Source: Salinisphaera orenii subsp. orenii MK-B5 (lineage in GTDB: Bacteria > Pseudomonadota > Gammaproteobacteria > Nevskiales > Salinisphaeraceae). From it: a stretch of DNA of 64,000 bases. The DNA lies in NCBI RefSeq assembly GCF_003788635.1, contig NZ_AYKH01000007.1, positions 37,141 through 101,140 on the forward strand, given 5' to 3'. The notes beneath the pieces were generated by a model. The model made no database searches, was not told the DNA's origin, and saw only the letters and a list, made by a program, of their open reading frames with translations. Each line of letters begins with the position of its first letter. Positions within the stretch are counted from its first letter, which is position 1. The position numbers and the translations under genes are program-made. Shown here one piece after another: positions 19,210 to 30,416 of the stretch.

Positions 19210-20208
19210 ATGCGTTTCAAACTTGTACATACCCTGCTGGCGGCCGCGCTGGTGCTCGGCGTCGCGCCGCTGGCTTCGGCCAAGACCTTCGTCACCATCG
19301 GCTCGGGCTCGACCAGCGGCCTCTATTATCCGACCGCGGTCGGCATGGCCAAGATCGTCAACGAGGCGGACATCGACATCCGCGCCAACGCGCGCTCGAC
19401 CGGCGCGTCGGTGTTCAACTGCCGGGCCGTGGGCGAGGGCCAGCTGCAGATGGGCATCAGCCAGAACAACATCGCCTACTACGCCTACAAGGGCCGCGGC
19501 GTCGAGGCCTTCGACGGCAAGCCGGTCGACAATCTCCGCGGCATGGCCGTGCTGTACCCGGAGACGATCCAGGTGCTGGCGCGCGAGGACGCCGACATCG
19601 ACAGCCTGTCCGATCTCAAGGGCAAGCGCGTCTACGTCGGTGACATCGGTTCGGGCACGGAACAGGACGTCAAGAACGTCCTTGGCGCCTTCGACATGAG
19701 CCTCGATGATCTCAAGGCGCCGGTGCGCGGCAGTTCCGGCAGCGCGGTGGGGCTGCTGCGCGACGGTCAGATCGACGCCATGTTCTACACCGTCGGCCTC
19801 GGCGCCTCGGCGATCACGGAAGCCGCCCAGACCGCGCCGATCGAGCTGGTATCCATTCCCTCGGAGCGGATCGAGGCGTTGAACGAGAAGTACCCGTTCT
19901 ATACCGAGATCACGATTCCGGGTGGCACCTACCCGGGCATCGACGACGACGTGACCTCGATCACGCTGAAGGCTTCGCTCGTGACGTCGTCGGATGTCTC
20001 CGAAGACGTCGTCTATCAGTTCATGAAGACAGTGTTCGCCGACCACAAGGACGCGTTCTACAACGATATTCCGAATCCGAACCTGAAGAAGTACTTCACG
20101 CTGGAATCGGCGCTGGAGGGCATGTCGATCCCGCTGCATGCGGGGGCCGTCCGGTTCTTCGAGGAGCAGGGCATCGAGGTCAAGGACAGCCTGATGCCGC
20201 CCTCCTGA
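19210..20208 (+). CDS. TAXI-family TRAP transporter solute-binding protein
   Basis: A 332-residue periplasmic binding protein with a Sec signal peptide (core LLAAALVLGVAPLASA, cleavage near residue 24). Directly after the signal is FVTIGSGSTSGLYYPTA, the signature of TAXI proteins, and SRSTGASVFNCRAV-like residues form the first ligand loop. The VYVGDIGSGTEQDV segment and the PFYTEITIPGGTYPGID segment are also family-typical. TAXI proteins bind compounds such as glutamate or other carboxylates and hand them to a fused TRAP permease, here the next gene. A hairpin in the gap after the stop may let the binding protein be made in excess over the permease. Confidence 0.95.
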   Translation: MRFKLVHTLLAAALVLGVAPLASAKTFVTIGSGSTSGLYYPTAVGMAKIVNEADIDIRANARSTGASVFNCRAVGEGQLQMGISQNNIAYYAYKGRGVEAFDGKPVDNLRGMAVLYPETIQVLAREDADIDSLSDLKGKRVYVGDIGSGTEQDVKNVLGAFDMSLDDLKAPVRGSSGSAVGLLRDGQIDAMFYTVGLGASAITEAAQTAPIELVSIPSERIEALNEKYPFYTEITIPGGTYPGIDDDVTSITLKASLVTSSDVSEDVVYQFMKTVFADHKDAFYNDIPNPNLKKYFTLESALEGMSIPLHAGAVRFFEEQGIEVKDSLMPPS

Positions 20209-20239
20209 GCCCCGGTGGCGTGACACCGGTTCGCACGCT

Positions 20240-20269
20240 GAGCCCCGACCGTCACGGCCGGGGCTCTTT
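20240..20269 (+). terminator. Terminator/attenuator between binding protein and permease
   Basis: GAGCCCCG (20240-20247) pairs with CGGGGCTC (20259-20266), with a further CC/GG pair inside, and is followed by TTTC. Located between the TAXI protein and permease genes, it could reduce permease expression relative to the binding protein. Confidence 0.6.
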
Positions 20270-20305
20270 CGGTTCGATGCAGCGGAGTTCCCTCGGGGGC
20301 GCGTG

Positions 20306-22931
<2,626 letters not shown>

Positions 22932-22947
22932 GTGGTAGCCTCGCGCC

Positions 22948-24096
22948 ATGAGTACGCAAAAGACATGGCGGGTCGCGGTTCTGCCCGGCGACGGTATCGG
23001 GCCCGAAGTGGTGGCGCAGGCCACGCGCGCCCTCGAGGCGCTCGCCGCGCGGGACGACGAACTGGCGATCGAGTGCACGACCTTCGAATGGCCCTCGCAT
23101 GCCTGGCACGAGCGCCACGGCGAGAGCGCGCCCGCGGACTATCTGGACCAGCTGGCCGCGTTCGACGCCATTCTGCTCGGTGCCCTGGGCGACCCGGGGC
23201 CGACCAGCGATCCGGATCGGTACCTGCTGTCGGATGCGGTCTCGCTGGCGCCGCTGCTGGAAATCCGCAAGGGGTTCGATCAGTGGTGCTGCGAGCGTCC
23301 CTGCCGCCCGCTGCCGGGCGCGAACCAGTACCTGGCGGACCCGCGGGCGGCGGATATCGACATGCTCGTCATCCGCGAGAACAGCGAGGGCGAGTACGTC
23401 AATCAGGGCGGCCGGCTGGCTGTCGGCACGCCCCACGAGATCGCCACCCAGGTCGCGCTGTTCACGCATCGGGCGACCGAGCGCATCATCCGGCACGCCT
23501 TCGAGCAGGCCCGTGTGCGGGCCCACCATCGGGCCAGTGACGGGCGAGCGCGCGAGTTCGGCCGCGAGGCCCGCGCCAGCCAGGTCTGTCTCGTGACCAA
23601 GCGCAACGCCCAGCGCTACTGGGGCGACATGTACACCGAGATCTTCGCCCGTGTCGCCGCGGACTATCCCGATGTCGACACCCACCACGAGCTGGTGGAT
23701 GCGGCCTGCATGAAGTTCGTCAGCCACCCGTGGATGTTCGACGTGGTGGTGGCGTCCAATCTGCACGGCGATATCCTCACCGACCTCGCCGCCGTGCTCA
23801 ACGGCGGCATGGGCGTGTCGCCGTCGTCCAACATCAACGCGTCCGACCGTTCGCGTCCGCCCATGTTCGAGCCCACCCACGGCAGCGCGCCCGACATCGC
23901 GGGCCGCAACCTCGCCGGTCCCGCGGCGATGCTGCTGACGACGGCGATGATGCTCGACTGGATGGGCGTCGAGGATCCGGCCGCGGCGCGGGCGGCCGAG
24001 CGCCTGCGGACCGCGGTGAGTGCGGATCTGGCCGCCCACGGCGGCGAGGCCCGGGCCACCGACGCCATCGGCGACGCCGTGATCGGCGCACTCTGA
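22948..24096 (+). CDS. Isocitrate/isopropylmalate dehydrogenase family protein, tartrate/D-malate dehydrogenase-like
   Basis: A 382-residue NAD-dependent beta-hydroxyacid oxidative decarboxylase. PGDGIGPEVV lies at the N terminus; substrate and metal residues occur in VIRENSEGEY, in the lysine-containing VTKRNAQRYW, and in DAACMKFVSHPWMFDVVVASNLHGDILTDL (aspartates binding Mg/Mn). FEPTHGSAPDIAG is the cofactor loop. The IRENSEGEYVNQGGR region and the R-Y-W-x-x-M-Y stretch favour tartrate or D-malate dehydrogenases (TtuC/DmlA) over LeuB. No leuCD genes are adjacent. It starts 16 bases after tadA and is followed by the class III aminotransferase promoter. Confidence 0.88.
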   Translation: MSTQKTWRVAVLPGDGIGPEVVAQATRALEALAARDDELAIECTTFEWPSHAWHERHGESAPADYLDQLAAFDAILLGALGDPGPTSDPDRYLLSDAVSLAPLLEIRKGFDQWCCERPCRPLPGANQYLADPRAADIDMLVIRENSEGEYVNQGGRLAVGTPHEIATQVALFTHRATERIIRHAFEQARVRAHHRASDGRAREFGREARASQVCLVTKRNAQRYWGDMYTEIFARVAADYPDVDTHHELVDAACMKFVSHPWMFDVVVASNLHGDILTDLAAVLNGGMGVSPSSNINASDRSRPPMFEPTHGSAPDIAGRNLAGPAAMLLTTAMMLDWMGVEDPAAARAAERLRTAVSADLAAHGGEARATDAIGDAVIGAL

Positions 24097-24128
24097 GTCC
24101 CGTCGGCGCGTGCCGGCGCCGACTTTGA

Positions 24129-24157
24129 TTGAAACCGGCCGGAGACCCGGCTAGGCT
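24129..24157 (+). promoter_or_regulatory. Sigma-70-type promoter of the class III aminotransferase gene
   Basis: TTGAAA (24129-24134), a 17-base spacer and TAGGCT (24152-24157) form a good match to the sigma-70 consensus. Transcription would begin near 24164, giving a leader of about 33 bases before the ATG at 24197. It suggests this gene can be expressed separately from the upstream genes. Confidence 0.55.
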
Positions 24158-24196
24158 CGCGCGGAGCGCGACCACGAACACCAGTTGGAGAACCTC

Positions 24197-25459
24197 ATGA
24201 CGGCAAATCGCCCCGGCCATCTGTCCCCGCTGCTCAAGCAGGCCACCGGCGTTGTCGCCGAACGCGGTGAAGGCTGCTACATCATCGACACCGAGGGGCG
24301 TCGCCACCTCGACTTCACCGCCGGCATCGGCGTGACCAGCACCGGTCACTGTCATCCGAAGGTGGTCGCGGCCGCGCAGGAGCAGGTCGGCAAGCTGATC
24401 CACGGCCAGTACACCACGATCATGCACAAGCCGATCCAGGAGCTCTCGGCCCGGCTGGGCGAGAAGATGCCCGGCGATATCGACGCGCTGTTCTACGCCA
24501 GCGCCGGCACCGAGGCGGCCGAGTCGGCGATGCGGCTGATGCGCCACGCCACCGGCCGTCCGAACATCGTGGTCTTCCACGGTGGCTTCCACGGCCGCAC
24601 CATGGGCGCGGCTTCGCTGACGACCTCGGGCACGGCCTACACCGCCGGCCTGCAGCCGCTGATGGGCGGCGTGGTGGTCGCGCCGTTCCCAAACGCCTTC
24701 CGCTACGGCTGGTCCGAGGAGGAGGCGACGGACTTCTGCCTGCGCGAGCTGGACTTCATCTTCCAGACGCTCAGCTCGCCGAAGGACACCGCCGGCATGC
24801 TCATCGAGCCCATCCAGGGCGAGGGCGGCTTCGTGCCCGCCAACGCGCGCTTCATGGCCGGTCTGCGTGAGCGCTGCGACCATCACGACATGCTGCTCGG
24901 CATCGATGAGGTCCAGTCCGGCTACGGCCGTACCGGTCGCTTCTGGTGCCACAGCCACTTCGATGTCCAGCCGGACATCGTCATGACCGCCAAGGGGCTG
25001 GCCAGCGGCTTCCCGCTGTCGGCCTGCGCCGCGCCCCAGCACATCATGGAGAAGGGCTGGCCCGGCTCCCAGGGCGGCACCTACGGCGGCAACGCGGTCG
25101 CCTGCGCGGCCGCGCTGGCCACGCTCGACGTGATCGAGGAAGAGGGCCTGGTCGAGAACGCGGCAGCCCAGGGCGCGCATCTCAAGGACCGTCTCGACGC
25201 CCTCAAGGACAAGCATTCCTGCATCGGCGACGTGCGCGGCAAGGGTCTGATGATGGGCGCCGAGATCCAGAAGGACGGCGTGCCGGACGGCGACCGCGCG
25301 GAGCAGATCGTCAAGATCTGCGAGTCCCACGGCCTGCTGCTGCTGCGCTGCGGGCCCGGCAAGCAGGTTGTGCGCTGGCTGCCGCCGCTGGTGGTTACCG
25401 CTGCCCAGGTCGATGAGGCCGTCGACATCTTCGCCAAGGCGCTCGACGCGACCGGCTGA
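24197..25459 (+). CDS. Class III PLP-dependent aminotransferase (4-aminobutyrate/omega-amino acid type)
   Basis: A 420-residue fold-type I omega-aminotransferase. The PLP site is evident: GIDEVQSGYGRTGRF supplies the aspartate that pairs with the pyridine nitrogen, and the lysine is in MTAKGLASGFPLSA. LDFTAGIGVTSTGHCHPKVV near residue 35 and the SQGGTYGGNAVACAAA phosphate loop are typical for GabT-like enzymes and related acetylornithine or beta-alanine aminotransferases. The start at 24197 is set by the TTGGAG Shine-Dalgarno immediately upstream; a TTG within that element is a less likely start. Together with the SSADH-like enzyme at 51225 it could complete a GABA route, but the two are far apart. 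Confidence 0.92.
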   Translation: MTANRPGHLSPLLKQATGVVAERGEGCYIIDTEGRRHLDFTAGIGVTSTGHCHPKVVAAAQEQVGKLIHGQYTTIMHKPIQELSARLGEKMPGDIDALFYASAGTEAAESAMRLMRHATGRPNIVVFHGGFHGRTMGAASLTTSGTAYTAGLQPLMGGVVVAPFPNAFRYGWSEEEATDFCLRELDFIFQTLSSPKDTAGMLIEPIQGEGGFVPANARFMAGLRERCDHHDMLLGIDEVQSGYGRTGRFWCHSHFDVQPDIVMTAKGLASGFPLSACAAPQHIMEKGWPGSQGGTYGGNAVACAAALATLDVIEEEGLVENAAAQGAHLKDRLDALKDKHSCIGDVRGKGLMMGAEIQKDGVPDGDRAEQIVKICESHGLLLLRCGPGKQVVRWLPPLVVTAAQVDEAVDIFAKALDATG

Positions 25460-25472
25460 TCCGGCGCCCGGG

Positions 25473-25499
25473 GCCGCCGCCGCATCGGCCGGCGGCGGC
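25473..25499 (+). terminator. Probable terminator of the aminotransferase gene
   Basis: GCCGCCGCC (25473-25481) pairs with GGCGGCGGC (25491-25499) 14 bases after the stop codon. The stem is strong but the following bases (TTCGCC) are not T-rich. Confidence 0.5.
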
Positions 25500-26066
25500 T
25501 TCGCCCACAGAGTGCTGTCCTTGTGTCGGCGCGTGACTGTGCCGGCAACGGCGCGGCAGTCACTTCGCGGCTACAGCCGTCGTGATGCGCCGCTGTCTTG
25601 AGATGGGCGGGCCGCGCGCACGCGGTGAGTCGATGCGAGGTCCGCGACCGGCGAGTCGCCGATTTGCATCGCCGCAGGCGCCGCGTCGTGCGGCTTTTTT
25701 GCGGCTGCCGCGGCCACCGATCGATCGACATAGAATCCGCGACGGGGCGATACGGTCGCCGATGGCCGAACTCAGCTCGGCACGTTTCGGGGTGTCGAGG
25801 CTTTCGCGACAGGCAGGCCAGTGCACGAGTGGTCTTCGTGCTTTCATTGGACGTGATCGAGCCCGTGCGCCCGCGGCCCGGCCAGCCGGAGAGACGGCCT
25901 GTACGACCGCTTTGGGTGCCGATCGCCCGGGATGGGGCGGCGGTCATCACGCGCGTGCCGACAGGCGGTGCCGAATTGCGGCACCCGCCGTCGTATCGAC
26001 GCTCGCGCGAGCGCCCGGCGGCCGCACCTGACCGGGGGCGCGAGGCGGCGCCGCCGTCAATGCCTA
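25500..26066. other. Gene-free stretch with an orphan terminator
   Basis: About 570 bases without a recognisable protein gene. It includes a small intrinsic-terminator-like hairpin at 25680-25700, listed separately, that does not directly follow a coding sequence. No tRNA or known structured RNA was identified by eye. Confidence 0.4.
25680..25700 (+). terminator. Orphan intrinsic-terminator-like hairpin
   Basis: GCCGC (25680-25684), loop GTCGT and GCGGC (25690-25694) are followed by six T residues. The nearest upstream plus-strand gene ends 220 bases earlier and already has a hairpin after it, so this element may end a small untranslated RNA. The stem is only five base pairs. Confidence 0.45.
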
Positions 26067-26444
26067 TCAGTCGCGACGCTCGAAGCGCTCATGCGAGGCC
26101 TGCCGATCTCGGCGCGGATTGTGGCGGTGATCGCCGCGGTGGCGTTGTGCACGGCGCTCGTGGCCCCGTGCCTTGCCTTCGCCGTGGCGGCTCCGCGGTT
26201 GCCGGTCCGGGCCGAAGCGCACGTCGTGTCGGGCATCACGGCGTCGCTCGTGGCGCTCATGCCCGCGACGGTCGTGCCCGTCATGGCGGTAGGCGCGGCG
26301 GTCGTAGTGGTAGTCGCGATAGTCGCGGTGGCCGATTGTGCCGGCGTGCGGGCCGCCATGCCGCGCACCTTGGCGGTCGCCGTCGTGATAGGCGCAGCCA
26401 CCGATGGCGACAACGGCGAGCAGGAGGATGATTCGGGGGGTCAT
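26067..26444 (-). CDS. Small His/Arg-rich lipoprotein, hypothetical
   Basis: A 125-residue protein with a lipoprotein signal: a short start, a hydrophobic stretch and IGGC, so cysteine about 17 would be acylated. The mature 108 residues are extraordinarily rich in His, Arg and Asp (for example YHYDRRAYRHDGHDRRGHER), with almost no hydrophobic residues, and are probably disordered. This composition could bind metal ions or polyanions such as peptidoglycan, lipopolysaccharide or nucleic acid. No family is recognised, and the GC-rich codon pattern makes a spurious frame possible; the intact signal peptide and lipobox are the main support. The Shine-Dalgarno sequence is weak. Confidence 0.5.
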   Translation of the reverse strand: MTPRIILLLAVVAIGGCAYHDGDRQGARHGGPHAGTIGHRDYRDYHYDRRAYRHDGHDRRGHERHERRRDARHDVRFGPDRQPRSRHGEGKARGHERRAQRHRGDHRHNPRRDRQASHERFERRD

Positions 26445-26672
26445 GGGCGTCTGTGTCGTGGACTCTGCCTCGAGATTCGCGCGCCGCGCCTGAATGCCGC
26501 GTGAAACATCGATGGTGCCGGGATCCGGATGCCTCGCGGCTGACGACCCGCCCGGCGCGGCTCACGGCCCGGTTTGTCTCGCGCGCAACATGTCGTCATC
26601 ATACGGAGCCACCCGTATCCGGCCTGCGCCTCCGACGGCGTTTCGGCGAATCCAATCGAGGACAGACGTATC

Positions 26673-29072
26673 ATGACTCGAGCGCGCGCTTCGCGAACTC
26701 CCGGCAATACGCTGCGTATCCTGGTTCTGTGTCTCGGCATGCTGGCGGTGCTGTGCGCGCCGTTGGCGATGGCCCAGAACGATGGGGCCGACGGCGCCGC
26801 GGCCGATGCCTCCGATCAGGCGCTGCCGCTGAGCCAGCTCGCCGATCTGATCGAGAACGACGAGACCCGGGACCGGCTGGTCGACGAGCTGCGTCGAGCC
26901 GCCGAGGGGCAGGCCGAGACCACGGAAGCCGAGGCTGCCGATGCCCTCGTGCCGCCGCCGACCGATGTCGACACCGCGGTCGAGGCGCAGGCCGAAGCAA
27001 GTGTTGAGCGCGTGTCTTTCGCACGGCAGTTCGCGCAGAACACCGCCGCCTGGGCGGAGGTGATCGGCGACAAGCTGGGCGCGGCCTGGTCGATGATCAG
27101 CTCGATCAACGACGACTCGGGCCCGGGCCCGGAGTTCGACGCGACCGCATTCTTCAACGCCGTAATCGCCTTCGCGCTGGTCGCGGTATCCACGGTCGCG
27201 GCCTTCTTCGTCCTGCGTTTTCTGGCCGCATCGCTGTTCGGTGCCATTGGACGCTTCGCGCAGAAGGCGGAGACCGGCATCGGCGTGGTCGTGCGTCGGG
27301 GCAGCGCGATCACGCTGGCCATACTGGTGGATGCGCTGGTGGTTCTGGCGGCCTGCGGCGCCGGCTATCTCGCCGGGCTGTACGTGTTCGGCGAGTCCGG
27401 TGCGATGGGGACGCGCGAGTCGCTGTTCATCAACGCCTTCGCGCTGATCGAACTGGCCAAGGTCGCGATCCGCGGCGTGTTCGCGGCCCGCTACGAGAGC
27501 CTGCGTCTGCTGCGCATTCCCGATTCCGTGGCTGCCTGGTGGAGCGTGCGGCTGCGCTGGTTCGTCAGCGTCATCGGATACGGCCTGCTGGTGGTGGTGC
27601 CGATCGTCAACGTGCAGCTGTCGTACTTCCTTGGCGCTGCGGTGAGTTTCTTGCTGATGGGCGGCGCCTACATCTACGCGCTGTCGGTCATCTTCAAGAA
27701 CCGCCGGCTGTTCACCGAGCGGCTCATGCGCATGGCCGACAACGCCTCGGTCGGCTTCTTCGCCGTGCTCTACCGCGTGTTCTCGCGGCTGTGGATCGTA
27801 CTGGCGATCGCCTACTTCACGACGCTGTTCGTCTCCAGCCAGGTCGATCCGGACGGGGCGCTGCCGTACATGCTCTCGGCGACCGCGCAGACGCTGATCG
27901 CCGCGGCGATCGGCTTCGGTATCTCCGGCCTGCTGTCCAAGGCCATCGGCAAGCGCGTGACCTTCTCGTCGAACATGCGCGACAAGCTGCCGATGCTCGA
28001 GCCCCGGGTGAACTCCTATATCCCGAATGCGCTCAAGATCATCCGCATCGTCATTCTGCTGATCGTCGCCGCGGTCGTGGCCAGCGCCTGGGGACTGTAC
28101 GACTTCGGCGCCTGGCTGGCCTCGGATGCCGGCGTGGCCACCGTCAGTGTGGCGATCCGGGTGGCCATCGTGCTGATCGCAGCGGCGCTGATCTGGCTGA
28201 TCACCGCGAGCGTGATCGAACACCGGCTGAGCCCCAGCACCGGCGGCGGGGCGCCCAGCGCCCGCCAGCAGACCCTGCTCGTGCTGTTCCGCAACGCGCT
28301 GGCGATCATCATCGCCACGATGACGCTGATGATCGCGCTGTCGCAGATCGGCGTGGATATCGGCCCGCTCATCGCCGGCGCCGGCGTGCTCGGCCTGGCC
28401 ATCGGTTTTGGCGCCCAGAAGCTGGTGCAGGACATCATCACCGGTGTGTTCATCCAGCTCGAGAACGCGATGAATACCGGCGACGTGGTGTCCGTGGGCG
28501 GCGTCACCGGTACGGCCGAACGGCTGACCATCCGCTCGGTGTCGATCCGCGACATCGACGGCGCCTACCATGTGGTGCCGTTCTCCTCGGCCGACGTCGT
28601 GTCGAACTACATGCGCGACTGGGCCTACTTCCGGACCGAGTACGGCATTGCCTATCGCGAGGACATCGACAACGCGATCGCGCACCTGCGCGAGGCCTTC
28701 GAGGATCTCAAGGCCGATCCGGACGTCGGCCCCAACCTCCTCGAGGACATGACGGTGCCCGGCGTGACCGCGCTCGCCGACAGTTCGATCAACATCCGCA
28801 TCATGATCAAGACGCTGCCCGGAACCCAGTGGGGCGTGGGCCGTGCGTTCAACCGCCTCGTCAAGCTGCACTTCGACCGCGCGGGCATCGAGATCCCGTT
28901 CCCGCATCAGACGGTCTACTTCGGCGAGGACCGTTCCGGCAATGCGCCGGCGGCCAATCTGCGCGTGATCGAAGGGCCGTCGGGGGCTGGCGAGTCCGCA
29001 CCGGAGAAGACGCGCAAGCGCGGTGACGATGCAGCGCCATCGGAAACCGGCGACGCCCCGGCCGACGGCTGA
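26673..29072 (+). CDS. Large MscS-family mechanosensitive channel, YbiO-like
   Basis: A 799-residue membrane protein. A Sec signal peptide (ending near PLAMA) and an acidic periplasmic region of about 120 residues are followed by roughly ten hydrophobic segments. The last of these, GPLIAGAGVLGLAIGFGAQKLVQDIITGVFIQLENAMNTGD (residues about 565-605 in sections), is the MscS pore helix and beta-domain entry. The GAGVLGLAIGFGAQ glycine/alanine pattern is diagnostic of TM3. The C-terminal soluble part contains the family beta and alpha-beta domains. The overall layout resembles E. coli YbiO (about 740 residues). It would release osmolytes on hypo-osmotic shock, consistent with a saline habitat. 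An in-frame upstream start near 26574 adds non-signal sequence. Confidence 0.92.
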   Translation: MTRARASRTPGNTLRILVLCLGMLAVLCAPLAMAQNDGADGAAADASDQALPLSQLADLIENDETRDRLVDELRRAAEGQAETTEAEAADALVPPPTDVDTAVEAQAEASVERVSFARQFAQNTAAWAEVIGDKLGAAWSMISSINDDSGPGPEFDATAFFNAVIAFALVAVSTVAAFFVLRFLAASLFGAIGRFAQKAETGIGVVVRRGSAITLAILVDALVVLAACGAGYLAGLYVFGESGAMGTRESLFINAFALIELAKVAIRGVFAARYESLRLLRIPDSVAAWWSVRLRWFVSVIGYGLLVVVPIVNVQLSYFLGAAVSFLLMGGAYIYALSVIFKNRRLFTERLMRMADNASVGFFAVLYRVFSRLWIVLAIAYFTTLFVSSQVDPDGALPYMLSATAQTLIAAAIGFGISGLLSKAIGKRVTFSSNMRDKLPMLEPRVNSYIPNALKIIRIVILLIVAAVVASAWGLYDFGAWLASDAGVATVSVAIRVAIVLIAAALIWLITASVIEHRLSPSTGGGAPSARQQTLLVLFRNALAIIIATMTLMIALSQIGVDIGPLIAGAGVLGLAIGFGAQKLVQDIITGVFIQLENAMNTGDVVSVGGVTGTAERLTIRSVSIRDIDGAYHVVPFSSADVVSNYMRDWAYFRTEYGIAYREDIDNAIAHLREAFEDLKADPDVGPNLLEDMTVPGVTALADSSINIRIMIKTLPGTQWGVGRAFNRLVKLHFDRAGIEIPFPHQTVYFGEDRSGNAPAANLRVIEGPSGAGESAPEKTRKRGDDAAPSETGDAPADG

Positions 29073-29206
29073 GTCGTTGCGGGGCGGCTGCGCCCGGGCG
29101 GTCCGGTGCTGCTCGGGCGCGTCGCTCCGTTATCCGATGTGATCAAGTTCTGTTCGATCGCTACCGGAATGCCCGCGGGGCGGGCATCGAGGCCGTTCAT
29201 GCCGAG

Positions 29207-29240
29207 GTTGTCCACAGGTTTGTCCCGGCGTTCTGTGCAC
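29207..29240 (+). repeat. DnaA-box-like repeat, copy A
   Basis: TTGTCCACAGG followed by TTTGTCC and, 15 bases after CACAG, the inverted CTGTG. TTGTCCACA is the high-GC form of the DnaA box TTATNCACA. Confidence 0.5.
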
Positions 29241-29582
29241 GGGATGCCCGGTGGTTTCGGAAAAGCCGTTGCGTCCTGCCGGCGTGAAACCTGCCTGGCG
29301 CGCGCTGCGCGGGGGATGCGATCCCGCTCGTCCGGTCGCGTTGGCGCGCGGGCCGGTGCGCCCGCCCGGGGCGCCATCACGCTTCGGCCCGCGATGACGC
29401 GCCGTGTGGCGGCTGCGACGTGGCTTTTCGGCATTGTATGCGCCCGCGAATCATCCGATCGGCCGTGCGCCGGTTTGATGTCGCCGCACCCGGGATTCGT
29501 CGGCGGCTCGACCGCTGAACAGATCGTGACCAATTCGTCTGCGTGCCCCGTCGTTTCGGGCATTGGCGAGTTTTGCCGGCCG

Positions 29583-29620
29583 GTTGTCCACAGGGTTGCC
29601 CAGAGGCTGTGTGAAAAACC
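29583..29620 (+). repeat. DnaA-box-like repeat, copy B
   Basis: GTTGTCCACAGG, then GTTGCCC and CTGTG 13 bases after CACAG, followed by TGAAAAACC. It lies 40 to 77 bases upstream of the Nudix start. Confidence 0.5.
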
Positions 29621-29659
29621 GCGGGCCGGGGCGCTCCGACTCGAGCCACGGCGGCCGGC

Positions 29660-30103
29660 GTGACAGGGGGTATCGACGCAGTGTTTCGGATCGCGGCGGT
29701 CTGCCTGTTCGACAGCGCGGGCGCGCTGCTGGTGGTCCGCAAGCGTGGAACGGCCGCCTTCATGCTGCCGGGTGGCAAGATCGAGCGCGGTGAGACGCCG
29801 CGCGCCGCGGCCTGTCGCGAAGTGCGTGAGGAGATCGGCTGCCGGCTTTCGCCTCGGACTCTGCGCCGGCTCGGCGTGTTTGACGCCCCGGCCGCGAACG
29901 AGGCGGGCCGCGCGATCCACGCCCATGTCTTCGACGGTCGCGGCATCGACGCCGCGTTCGCCCGTCCCGACGCCGAGATCGCATCACAGCACTGGCTGCG
30001 GCTGGATCGCGCGCCCGACGTGTTCTTGGCGCCCTTGTTGCGCGATCACGTCATCCCGGCGCTCGTGTCGACGGCGCCGGCTTCGAAGCCGACTGGTCAA
30101 TGA
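29660..30103 (+). CDS. Nudix hydrolase (MutT-like)
   Basis: A 147-residue Nudix-fold protein. The Nudix box G-x5-E-x7-REVREEIG is intact in the segment starting GGKIERGETPRAAACREV (residues about 38-60), so Mg-dependent hydrolysis of a nucleoside diphosphate derivative is expected. VCLFDSAGALLVVRKRG leads into the box as usual. The translation start is a GTG at 29660; it has no strong Shine-Dalgarno. The region around it holds three DnaA-box-like repeats, which is unusual but not informative about its substrate. Confidence 0.9.
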   Translation: MTGGIDAVFRIAAVCLFDSAGALLVVRKRGTAAFMLPGGKIERGETPRAAACREVREEIGCRLSPRTLRRLGVFDAPAANEAGRAIHAHVFDGRGIDAAFARPDAEIASQHWLRLDRAPDVFLAPLLRDHVIPALVSTAPASKPTGQ

Positions 30104-30416
30104 GTGATCAGTGCGCTGTGAACGCCGTATCGGCGGGCTTCGGCGCGTTCGTGCACGATTCGTCCACAGGCTTGTCAAGCGCCACTGTGCAAAAGCCCGG
30201 GCCGATACGCGCGTCTCCGGCGGCCGCCTCGCGCAGAGAATCTCGGGCCGCGCGATCGCGTGTGCCGTCGCGATCCGTGATGACCGGGTGCCAGATGGCG
30301 ACTCGGCCCGCCCGCTGCGACTGCGAATGGCGCCGGGCGATGGTCACCGTCGGCCCTTGAGCGGGCTGGGTGCTCGCTGGACGACGTGCGACGCGTTGCC
30401 CGGCCTCGCGGTCGCG
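30104..30416. other. Intergenic region containing a repeat copy
   Basis: About 310 bases between convergent genes. The third DnaA-box-like repeat lies at 30159-30198. No protein or further structured element is recognised. Confidence 0.4.
30159..30198 (+). repeat. DnaA-box-like repeat, copy C
   Basis: TTCGTCCACAGG, CTTGTC and CTGTG 15 bases after CACAG, followed by CAAAAGCCCGGGCC. A 17-base part of this tail occurs again near 11480. Confidence 0.45.

Larger units (their letters stand above)
29073..29659. other. Gene-free stretch with DnaA-box-like repeats
   Basis: About 590 bases with no recognisable protein. It contains two copies of a repeat whose core is TTGTCCACAGG (at 29208 and 29584) and a hairpin ATGCCCG-CGGGG-CGGGCAT (29169-29187) without a T-tract. 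A third repeat copy lies beyond the Nudix gene. Confidence 0.45.

Noticed and set aside
26562..28907. Minus-strand open frame of about 781 codons across the MscS gene
   Set aside because: Its composition is typical of antisense shadow frames and the opposite strand is an unambiguous mechanosensitive channel.
29073..30416. Replication origin
   Set aside because: The three DnaA-box-like sequences are widely spaced, there is no AT-rich unwinding region and no dnaA, dnaN or gidA gene nearby.
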